Assembly (NCBI GenBank): GCA_016789485.1
Contig: JAEURE010000166.1
Span: 1 to 6,318, forward strand
Length of the DNA stretch: 6,318 bases
DNA from: Anaerolineales bacterium
GTDB lineage: Bacteria > Chloroflexota > Anaerolineae > Anaerolineales > Villigracilaceae
Direction: 5' to 3'
The notes beneath the pieces were generated by a model. That model was not told the origin of the DNA, made no database searches, and was given only the letters and a program-made list of their open reading frames with translations. The number at the start of each line of letters is the position of its first letter. Positions within the stretch are counted from its first letter, which is position 1. Shown piece after piece: positions 1 through 4,565 of this stretch. The position numbers were made by a program, and so were the translations under genes.

Positions 1-72
1 CGCGACTCGGCGAGTCAAATTATCAGCTTGCGATTGGATCAAGTCACGGATGACATGTTGAAGCGTGGATAA
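1..72 (+). CDS. 3' end of an unidentified protein-coding gene (partial)
   Basis: Frame 1 is open from the window edge for 23 codons and ends in TAA. The visible C-terminus contains ISLRLDQVTDDMLKRG, which reads like the end of an ordinary soluble protein. The reading frame stops 18 bases before the arm of a good intrinsic terminator, which fits a gene end, and the next gene is convergent. The other two plus frames also stop before the terminator (near 51 and 61), so the frame choice rests on protein-like composition and closeness to the terminator. I do not recognise the family from so short a tail, and I assign no function. Confidence 0.5.
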   Translation, partial: RDSASQIISLRLDQVTDDMLKRG

Positions 73-84
73 AACTGAATGAAG

Positions 85-120
85 AAAAAAAGCCCGTCTC
101 AATCTTGAGGCGGGCTTTTT
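85..120. terminator. Bidirectional intrinsic terminator between convergent genes
   Basis: Bases 91-100 (AGCCCGTCTC) pair with 107-116 (GAGGCGGGCT) in a 10-bp stem with one T-G wobble and a 6-base loop. On the plus strand the stem is followed by a T run (116-120). On the minus strand it is followed by the complement of the A run at 85-91. It can therefore end transcription of the unidentified plus-strand gene and of the minus-strand foldase gene. Such shared terminators are usual between tail-to-tail genes. Confidence 0.88.
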
Positions 121-187
121 GTTGTGAAAGGCTTGAAGAAGATTTCAGAATAACTCTTTCTCTTTCATTCATCCTTCATCTTTTCAC

Positions 188-1558
188 TTACGGTTTCGGC
201 GTTGACGTTCCTTCGAGCTTTTCCAGCGCCTCTGCCTGGGCAGTCAACTGATCGTTCGCAGCTTCTGTGGCGATGGTCACAAAGTTGGGTTCGCTGGGAA
301 CGCGGCTTTGCCAGATGTCAAATGTTTCCACACCATATTCTTCCATTGCGGCGGTCAACCAGTCTGCAAAGGCTTTTTGCTTGGCGTTTTCCAATTGATC
401 TGCTGTAAGCGGACGTTCCTGCTTGGCGATCAACTGAATGATGTGATATCCAAAATCACTCTTCACGGGTTCGGTGGTGATGTCACCTGGGTTTTTTAAT
501 GCAAATGCTGCATCTTCAAATTCCGGAACCATTGCGCCGCTTCCAAACCAGCCGAGGTCCCCACCGTATGCACCGGAGCCTGTGTCTGTGGATAATTCTT
601 TGGCGAGCGTGGCAAAGTCTTCTCCGTTTTGCAGTCTCACGATGATGTCTTTTGCAGCCTGTTCGTCAGCCACCAAAATGTGACGCGCCCAAACCTGTAA
701 TTGAGTCGGAGCGATATCGGCAGTGATCACTTCCTTGAGTTTTGTTTCGAGAAGCTGCGCCTCGAAAAACTTGCGGAAAACCTGCTCGTCAAAACCGAGC
801 TTTACCATTCTCTGGTTTGCCTTTGCGATCTCGCTTTCAAAGCCTGCCTGAGTGTAGGGTGTTGCGGTCGGTTCGGGTGTGGAGGTTGGCCCAACGGTTG
901 GCGTGGCGCTGGGGACAAGTGTCACTGTGGCTGTTGCTTCAACAGTGGATTCTGCCGTCGCTGTGGGGGCAAGTGTTGAAGTGGGAGGCGGCGTCTTTGT
1001 AACCACAGTAAATGCTTCTGCCGGAGCATCCGGCAAAGTGACAAGTGTCGGCGTGGCGGAGGGAATCGGTGTGCCGTTCGGGTAGTAATCGAACGCGCTT
1101 TGAACGGCCTCGTTCAACTCGGCTTCATCAATAGTGATGCCGCGCTTTGTAGCTTCCTGGCGGATCAATTCTTCATTGATCATTTGATCCAATACGGTTT
1201 GACCAACAGATACAGGGGCATTCAAGCTGCCTGCGATCTGCTGGAGCTGGCTTTCCACATTCATGCCAAATTGCGCATATTGTGTGTACAGGTTGTATTG
1301 GCTTAATAATTGCTGGCGCTGCAAACGTACACGCGGCTCAAAATCCTTGACAAGAATTTCCACATCACCGACTTTTGCCACCGGGCGGTTGGACTGGAAA
1401 TATTTGATATCCAGCCAGCCGTAGATCAGCAAAAGCACAACTGCGGCAAGGATTCCGAAGAATGTGTACAGGATGATGCGTCCCTGCTGCCGCTCGCGCT
1501 GCAGGCGGGCAACATGTTTCTTGTGCAAAACAGCTTTCTTATCCTGTTCTTTGGGCAT
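188..1558 (-). CDS. Membrane-anchored parvulin-type peptidyl-prolyl isomerase (SurA/PrsA-like foldase)
   Basis: The product is about 456 residues and probably catalyses cis-trans isomerisation of prolyl bonds in exported proteins, on the outer face of the cytoplasmic membrane. In order, it has a basic N-terminus (to about residue 27), one hydrophobic segment (about 28-48, ILYTFFGILAAVVLLLIYGW) with no lipobox cysteine, a SurA-N-like helical chaperone region (about 58-158), a Thr/Pro/Ala-rich linker (about 160-235), a second helical stretch (about 238-285), and a PpiC rotamase domain (about 290-380). Diagnostic rotamase motifs are ARHILV, the GGDLGWF segment, and FGYHIIQL near the domain end. 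A helical tail of about 75 residues ends in TSTPKP. Two in-frame ATGs are possible, at 1564 and 1558. I chose 1558 because the AAGGAG at 1566-1571 is 7 bases from it but only 1 base from 1564. The gene appears monocistronic, lying between its own promoter region and the bidirectional terminator. The foldase assignment is firm; clients are unknown. Confidence 0.9.
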   Translation of the reverse strand: MPKEQDKKAVLHKKHVARLQRERQQGRIILYTFFGILAAVVLLLIYGWLDIKYFQSNRPVAKVGDVEILVKDFEPRVRLQRQQLLSQYNLYTQYAQFGMNVESQLQQIAGSLNAPVSVGQTVLDQMINEELIRQEATKRGITIDEAELNEAVQSAFDYYPNGTPIPSATPTLVTLPDAPAEAFTVVTKTPPPTSTLAPTATAESTVEATATVTLVPSATPTVGPTSTPEPTATPYTQAGFESEIAKANQRMVKLGFDEQVFRKFFEAQLLETKLKEVITADIAPTQLQVWARHILVADEQAAKDIIVRLQNGEDFATLAKELSTDTGSGAYGGDLGWFGSGAMVPEFEDAAFALKNPGDITTEPVKSDFGYHIIQLIAKQERPLTADQLENAKQKAFADWLTAAMEEYGVETFDIWQSRVPSEPNFVTIATEAANDQLTAQAEALEKLEGTSTPKP

Positions 1559-1565
1559 AGTCATA

Positions 1566-1571
1566 CTCCTT
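1566..1571 (-). promoter_or_regulatory. Shine-Dalgarno site that decides the foldase start codon
   Basis: Read on the minus strand this is AAGGAG. It lies 7 bases before the ATG at 1558, a normal spacing, but only 1 base before the upstream in-frame ATG at 1564. Initiation at 1558 is therefore favoured, giving a protein two residues shorter than the longest open frame. Confidence 0.7.
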
Positions 1572-1613
1572 CATGAAACTAACATGATTCAACTTCCCTT
1601 TTCCATATGATTG

Positions 1614-1642
1614 AATTTATCCACAGGGGAGAATCCGTTCAA
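1614..1642 (-). promoter_or_regulatory. Candidate promoter of the foldase gene, overlapped by a DnaA-box 9-mer
   Basis: On the minus strand TTGAAC (1642-1637) is separated by 17 bases from TAAATT (1619-1614), each matching 4 of 6 sigma-70-type consensus positions. The predicted transcription start is near 1607, giving a leader of about 50 bases to the chosen start codon. The 9-mer at 1617-1625 (TTATCCACA on the plus strand) overlaps the -10 element. The hexamers are only moderate matches, so this is a candidate only. Confidence 0.35.
1617..1625 (+). promoter_or_regulatory. Perfect consensus DnaA-box sequence
   Basis: TTATCCACA is the strong DnaA-binding consensus known from E. coli and B. 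subtilis. It lies in the gap upstream of the foldase gene. A second perfect copy, on the opposite strand, lies inside the foldase coding region at 587-595. Function here is unproven; a single intergenic box is not an origin. Confidence 0.35.
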
Positions 1643-1712
1643 CTGGGCCAGCGATTCTGATAAACCATGCAAGGCCGCCCTTGCTGGCAGGGTAAAGTCA
1701 TTAACATAAATT

Positions 1713-1741
1713 CGGGGCATGGAAATGTTTCCCATGCCCCG
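1713..1741 (-). terminator. Intrinsic terminator of the rpsF-ssb-rpsR operon
   Basis: Bases 1713-1722 (CGGGGCATGG) pair perfectly with 1732-1741 (CCATGCCCCG), giving a GC-rich 10-bp stem with a 9-base loop. It lies 17 bases beyond the rpsR stop codon. On the minus strand the stem is followed by AATTTATGTTAAT, a T-rich but interrupted tract, so termination may be incomplete. No rplI follows rpsR here, and the hairpin marks the operon end. Confidence 0.72.
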
Positions 1742-1758
1742 CGAAAATCTTTTGGCAA

Positions 1759-2052
1759 TTAGGAACGGTTATCGTCCAATGCCCTGCCGCTGAAGGGCAG
1801 AAGTGCCACGTGGCGGGACTGCTTTACAGCCGCTGCCACCACACGCTGGTGCTTGGCACAGGCGCCGGTCTGGCGGCGCGGGCGGATCTTGCCATCTTCC
1901 GTTATATATTTGCGCAGCAGGTCGACCTTTTTATAGTCAATGATCAACTGCTTGTCTGCGCAAAACTGACAAAACTTGGGCTTTGCGAAAAACTTGCGGT
2001 CACCGCCGCCTTCGCCGCCCGAGAAATTGCGCTCATTGCGTTCGTCACTCAT
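1759..2052 (-). CDS. rpsR: 30S ribosomal protein bS18, zinc-binding form
   Basis: The 97-residue product is bS18, which binds 16S rRNA in the 30S platform as a partner of bS6. A Gly/Arg-rich N-terminal extension (about 1-24) precedes the conserved core. Core matches include [13 protein letters not shown] (about 38-50), the [10 protein letters not shown] segment (about 54-63), AKHQR, and the C-terminal ALLPF. Cys28 and Cys31 form a CxxC pair. With Cys65 and His68 (CAKH) they give the probable metal ligands of the 'C+' zinc-ribbon variant; zinc-independent paralogues such as that of B. subtilis lack these cysteines. GGAG lies 5 bases before the ATG. It is the third gene of the rpsF-ssb-rpsR operon, 54 bases after ssb. 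The usual downstream neighbour rplI is absent. Confidence 0.96.
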   Translation of the reverse strand: MSDERNERNFSGGEGGGDRKFFAKPKFCQFCADKQLIIDYKKVDLLRKYITEDGKIRPRRQTGACAKHQRVVAAAVKQSRHVALLPFSGRALDDNRS

Positions 2053-2106
2053 GTTTACTCCAAAACTACTTGTGTTACAGATTCCTTCTTAAGAAAACTG
2101 CAACGA

Positions 2107-2526
2107 TTAGAACGGAAATTCATCTTCCACCACACCATTTATCGGGTCGGCAGAAGCGCTATCAACTTCCTGTGAATGGTTATTCGAATCGCGCCGTTCG
2201 CCCAGCATCATCATCTCGCTGGCAACGATCTCCACACTGGTATGCTTTGCACCTTCTTTATCATCCCAGCGGCGGGTTTGCAGGCGTCCTTCAATGTAGA
2301 CCTGCTGCCCTTTCAGGAGATATTGTTTGCAAATTTCAGCGAGATTGCCCCAAGCCACCACATTGAACCATTCGGTTTCATTATGCCGTTCGCCGTCCGC
2401 ACTATTCCACGAACGGCTGACCGCCACTGAAAACGTGGTCACGGGTTTGCCGGAAGGGGTGTAACGCATCTCTGGGTCTTTCCCAAGATGGCCAATGATC
2501 TGAACTTTATTAAGGCCTCGGCTCAT
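2107..2526 (-). CDS. ssb: Single-stranded DNA-binding protein
   Basis: The 139-residue product coats single-stranded DNA during replication, recombination and repair, normally as a homotetramer. The OB fold spans about residues 1-110, with the family signatures LNKVQIIGHLGKDPEMRYTP, TFSVAVSRSW (Trp40), TEWFNVVAWG (Trp53) and GQQVYIEGRLQTRRW (Trp87). A short polar linker of about 20 residues leads to the acidic tip EDEFPF, the conserved tail that recruits partner proteins. Its length is short for the family because the linker is short. AAGGAG lies 6 bases before the ATG. It sits between rpsF and rpsR, the order found in many bacterial phyla, and is probably co-transcribed with them from a promoter upstream of rpsF. 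Confidence 0.97.
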   Translation of the reverse strand: MSRGLNKVQIIGHLGKDPEMRYTPSGKPVTTFSVAVSRSWNSADGERHNETEWFNVVAWGNLAEICKQYLLKGQQVYIEGRLQTRRWDDKEGAKHTSVEIVASEMMMLGERRDSNNHSQEVDSASADPINGVVEDEFPF

Positions 2527-2567
2527 AACATTCTCCTTGGTAAATTACCGCGCAATTCTAAAATAAA

Positions 2568-2852
2568 CTAGCCAACAACAGAAAGCATATGACGCATGAT
2601 CGATTCCTGATAACGCAGGTTGCGTTCCAGGGCAAAAGTCGCGGCGGGCTCCATGGTCACATTCAAAAGAACATATTGACCTTCACGGTGCTTGTCGATA
2701 ATGTAGGCAAGTTTGCGGCGTCCCCACACCTCAGCCTTATCGATACTGCCGCCTGATTCACTGATCCAGCCCTTTACTTTGTCAAGCACGCCGTTAAAAG
2801 CGGTCTCATCCAAATCGGGTTGGATAATGCACATCAGTTCATAATTACGCAT
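2568..2852 (-). CDS. rpsF: 30S ribosomal protein bS6
   Basis: The 94-residue product is bS6, which binds the platform of the small ribosomal subunit together with bS18. Family features are the N-terminal strand MRNYELMCIIQPDLDE, the central WGRRKLAYIIDKHREGQY segment (about 43-60), and the C-terminal LERNLRYQESIMRHML helix region (about 75-90). The length is normal for the family, and there is no acidic C-terminal extension. A strong Shine-Dalgarno, AAAGGAGG at 2861-2868, lies 8 bases before the ATG. It is the first gene of the operon, 41 bases before ssb. Its upstream leader can fold to hide the Shine-Dalgarno, as described in the leader entry. In many bacteria the S6:S18 pair represses its own mRNA. 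Confidence 0.97.
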   Translation of the reverse strand: MRNYELMCIIQPDLDETAFNGVLDKVKGWISESGGSIDKAEVWGRRKLAYIIDKHREGQYVLLNVTMEPAATFALERNLRYQESIMRHMLSVVG

Positions 2853-2860
2853 TGGGAAAT

Positions 2861-2937
2861 CCTCCTTTCCATGGGTTTGATCCTGTCCAAGTCGTAGACC
2901 TGTCGGGAACGGAAAGGCACGTGTATTGAAACGTACC
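2861..2937 (-). promoter_or_regulatory. Candidate autoregulatory rpsF mRNA leader with a sequestered ribosome binding site
   Basis: On the minus strand CCTTTCC (2917-2911) is perfectly complementary to GGAAAGG (2870-2864), which contains part of the rpsF Shine-Dalgarno AAAGGAGG (2868-2861). An upstream hairpin pairs GGTACGT (2937-2931) with ACGTGCC (2922-2916) through 7 bp including one wobble, with an 8-base loop. The two helices share the CC at 2916-2917, so they compete in part. Small internal pairing (AGGTC with GACTT around a TAC loop) lies between them. CCG trinucleotides occur at 2910-2912 and 2904-2906. S6:S18-binding leaders with a conserved CCG are known upstream of rpsF in several phyla. 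Matching this leader to that motif is my inference; no covariance evidence is available. Confidence 0.42.
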
Positions 2938-2984
2938 TATTTAATTAGCGGGGCGAAGTTTACCACAGAATCTTTGCTTTGGAT

Positions 2985-3039
2985 GAAAAAATGCCTCTTC
3001 CCTAACGGATATTTGCTCTCGTCCGAAGGGCATTTTTTC
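2985..3039 (-). terminator. Intrinsic terminator after the PHP metallohydrolase gene
   Basis: GAAAAAATGCC (2985-2995) pairs perfectly with GGCATTTTTTC (3029-3039). A T-G pair and a few inner pairs (2998-3000 with 3025-3027, or the alternative CGGA with TCCG) extend the imperfect hairpin inward. Read on the minus strand it begins 11 bases after the PHP stop codon, and the stem runs into TTTTTTCATCC, so it should end PHP transcription before the rpsF leader. The plus strand also has a T run after the stem, so it could act in both directions. It separates the PHP gene from the ribosomal operon. Confidence 0.82.
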
Positions 3040-3050
3040 TTAATCCTATC

Positions 3051-4112
3051 CTACCTCACATAGATTGGATTGCTGTAAATCCACCCGCGGCGTTTGCCCA
3101 AATATCTTCGATAGGCTTCGACGCGATAGACGCCTGGCTCGGTGGTAATGTGTGTGCAGGCAGTCTGGTTCTTCCAGGTCTGGATGACCTGCCCGTCTTT
3201 CAAAAGTAATATCTCAGCTGAGAAGGGGATTTTGGCCTGCAGAGTCACCCCGCCTTTGGCTGGGATCTCATCGCCCATCGAAACAGAAGCATCTTTCCCT
3301 TGGGCAGTGAAGCGGAATCCTTTTGTCGGGGCTGGCATATCGTAGCCAACGAAACAATGTCCTGCGGCTAATGCTTTATAGATTAGATTCCTGTCCTTGT
3401 TTACATCCCCGCTCAAAGGTTCAGAAAGAAGCGTGTGCGTATTCACAGCGCGGAAATGAAATTCGTATGGGAATATCACGCGATGGATGGGTCCCATGTG
3501 CATATCCAGTGCATGTGCATCCGAGCCGCCAATTGCAACCACTTTTTGGCCGCTGGCAAGTAGTTCATCCCATTTTGCGAGCGTGTTTGGAATGGGTTGA
3601 TGGGCAACGAGGGCGGGAAAGTAGGCATAGAACGCGCCGTGAAGTTTGGTGGGAACAATCGTTTTTAATTCACTTAAGGCGTTCCATAACTCAATGCCTG
3701 TGTAATTCTGCACTGACCAGTCTTCCCACGAGATGTCCGTTTCTTTGAAAGCCTTTGCTTCAGGATCATCTGGGTGAGCAAGGAAAGCCAACCCGCCCGA
3801 ATCGCGTACCTGATTGATGAGGTTCTGCGGGTTTTCAGCGAAGGTTGCCATCTCGCGATTTGCGCCAAAGACCAGCAGGTGATTCTTCTGCGGGTCACGC
3901 GCCTGATCGTGAACTTCCTCGCCGATCAGCATGAGGATTTTTTTGTTCTTTTCCTTGTAATAGCCTTCGAACCCGTTGACAAGGATATTATGGTCGGTAA
4001 CGATGACCACATCCACACCTGCTTTGAAGGCAGCAGCGGCAATATCCTTGTGCAGGCCGCTCCCGTCCGAGTATCTGGTGTGCATATGCAAATTGATGAT
4101 GACTTCGTGCAT
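3051..4112 (-). CDS. PHP-domain metal-dependent hydrolase, CehA/McbA-like
   Basis: The 353-residue product is a probable cytoplasmic metallohydrolase; it has no signal peptide or membrane segment. The PHP domain (about 1-260) carries the expected metal ligands. These are the HxH motif in NLHMHTRYSDG (His9, His11) with Asp16, VTDHN (Asp40, His41), GEE (Glu65), FLAHPDD (His113) and GGSDAHA (Asp198, His200). A beta-rich C-terminal domain (about 265-353) ends in WIYSNPIYV, a tail typical of the CehA/McbA-like branch. PHP enzymes cleave phosphoesters or, in the CehA branch, carbamate-type bonds. The substrate here cannot be deduced, and the neighbours give no pathway. A phosphoesterase role is the main alternative. 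GAGG lies 6 bases before the ATG. The gene is divergent from secG and appears monocistronic. Confidence 0.88.
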   Translation of the reverse strand: MHEVIINLHMHTRYSDGSGLHKDIAAAAFKAGVDVVIVTDHNILVNGFEGYYKEKNKKILMLIGEEVHDQARDPQKNHLLVFGANREMATFAENPQNLINQVRDSGGLAFLAHPDDPEAKAFKETDISWEDWSVQNYTGIELWNALSELKTIVPTKLHGAFYAYFPALVAHQPIPNTLAKWDELLASGQKVVAIGGSDAHALDMHMGPIHRVIFPYEFHFRAVNTHTLLSEPLSGDVNKDRNLIYKALAAGHCFVGYDMPAPTKGFRFTAQGKDASVSMGDEIPAKGGVTLQAKIPFSAEILLLKDGQVIQTWKNQTACTHITTEPGVYRVEAYRRYLGKRRGWIYSNPIYVR

Positions 4113-4127
4113 AAAATTCCTCGTTTC

Positions 4128-4180
4128 AAATTCTTTCCTCCTTCATCTTTTGTGATTAAAGATGAAGGAGGAAAGAATTT
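4128..4180. repeat. Perfect 23-bp inverted repeat between divergent genes
   Basis: Bases 4128-4150 and 4158-4180 are exact reverse complements, separated by the 7-base spacer TGTGATT. The arms are AT-rich and strongly strand-biased: the left arm is pyrimidine-rich, the right purine-rich, containing GAAGGAGGAAAG. It lies 15 bases upstream of the PHP start codon and 19 bases upstream of the secG -35 element, so only PHP transcripts would carry it as an RNA hairpin. A T run (4178-4182) follows the right arm on the plus strand, making it terminator-like in that direction, although no plus-strand gene lies upstream. It could be a leader hairpin, a cruciform-forming site, a binding site for a dimeric protein, or a small-element remnant. 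Sequence alone does not decide. Confidence 0.9.
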
Positions 4181-4199
4181 TTGCCGTTAAAGCCTCTTG

Positions 4200-4229
4200 T
4201 TGACGATTCACTTCCCAAACAGGTATAAT
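4200..4229 (+). promoter_or_regulatory. Sigma-70-type promoter of secG
   Basis: TTGACG (4200-4205) is followed by an 18-base spacer and the perfect -10 hexamer TATAAT (4224-4229). The predicted start is near 4236, leaving a leader of about 24 bases before the secG ATG, with the Shine-Dalgarno AAGGAGG at 4245-4251. It is the strongest promoter match I see in the window. Confidence 0.85.
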
Positions 4230-4259
4230 TCCCCCGCTAATTTCAAGGAGGCACATTGT

Positions 4260-4484
4260 ATGGCTAGTTTTTTGGATATTTCGCTGATTATAACCTCGGT
4301 TGGTTTGATCCTTAGCGTAATCCTGCAAAGCAAGGGTGCAGGGCTTGGTGGTCTGACTGGCGCGGACACGGGTGGTGTGTTTACCGCCCGCCGTGGTATT
4401 GAACGCATCCTTTTCTGGGTGACGATCGTACTTTCCGTGGTCTTTTTCGGCCTTGTGATCACTATTATCATCCTCGGACGCTAA
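4260..4484 (+). CDS. secG: Preprotein translocase subunit SecG
   Basis: The 74-residue product is the small accessory subunit of the SecYEG channel, which aids protein export across the cytoplasmic membrane. Two hydrophobic segments (about residues 5-22 and 49-72) flank the conserved polar loop. The loop has the family pattern: LQSKGAGLGGLTGADTGGVF, then a basic RRGIERI stretch that starts the second helix. The length is typical of a short SecG. The frame is open upstream to a TTG at 4197. I place the start at the ATG at 4260 because AAGGAGG (4245-4251) lies 8 bases before it, and the promoter at 4200-4229 would lie inside any longer reading. It is transcribed alone, between its own promoter and terminator. 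Confidence 0.95.
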   Translation: MASFLDISLIITSVGLILSVILQSKGAGLGGLTGADTGGVFTARRGIERILFWVTIVLSVVFFGLVITIIILGR

Positions 4485-4506
4485 TTTTCACAAGCCCCTG
4501 TGAAGG

Positions 4507-4552
4507 GCCGCCGTTCCATTGCCCTGAATTGGGGTGGCGGCGGCTTTTCTTT
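4507..4552 (+). terminator. Intrinsic terminator after secG
   Basis: GCCGCCG (4507-4513) pairs perfectly with CGGCGGC (4538-4544). Further pairs inside (CCA with TGG, CCC with GGG) form a long imperfect GC-rich hairpin with a TGAATT loop region, followed by TTTTCTTTATTTATAT. A smaller hairpin, TTCACA with TGTGAA around 4487-4504, lies directly after the secG stop. The T tract ends only a few bases before the next start codon, so the following gene needs its own promoter or readthrough. Confidence 0.88.
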
Positions 4553-4565
4553 ATTTATATAACCT

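Noticed and set aside
879..1085. Plus-strand open frame with a Val/Ala/Gly-rich hydrophobic-looking product
   Set aside because: It is the antisense shadow of the Thr/Pro/Ala-rich linker of the foldase gene; Thr and Pro codons read backwards give Val, Gly and Ala. No ribosome binding site or terminator supports it.
1565..1758. Small RNA or tRNA in the gap upstream of the foldase gene
   Set aside because: The gap has one terminator hairpin belonging to the ribosomal operon and a candidate promoter. No cloverleaf or other RNA fold was visible.
1810..2366. Two plus-strand open frames opposite rpsR and ssb
   Set aside because: Shadows of two highly conserved housekeeping genes; no independent signals.
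2941..2985. Possible rpsF promoter upstream of the leader
   Set aside because: AT-rich pieces such as TAATTAAATA exist, but I could not pair any -10 candidate with a credible -35 at 16-18 bases, so I did not list a promoter.
3323..3748. 141-codon plus-strand open frame opposite the PHP gene
   Set aside because: Antisense to a gene with clear catalytic motifs. The product is Arg/Cys/Trp-rich and not protein-like.
172..4151. A 13-base match (TCCTTCATCTTTT) between 172-184 and the left arm of the inverted repeat at 4139-4151
   Set aside because: A shared 13-mer somewhere in a 6.3-kb window is expected by chance about half the time, and both places are pyrimidine-rich. Not enough to claim a repeat family.
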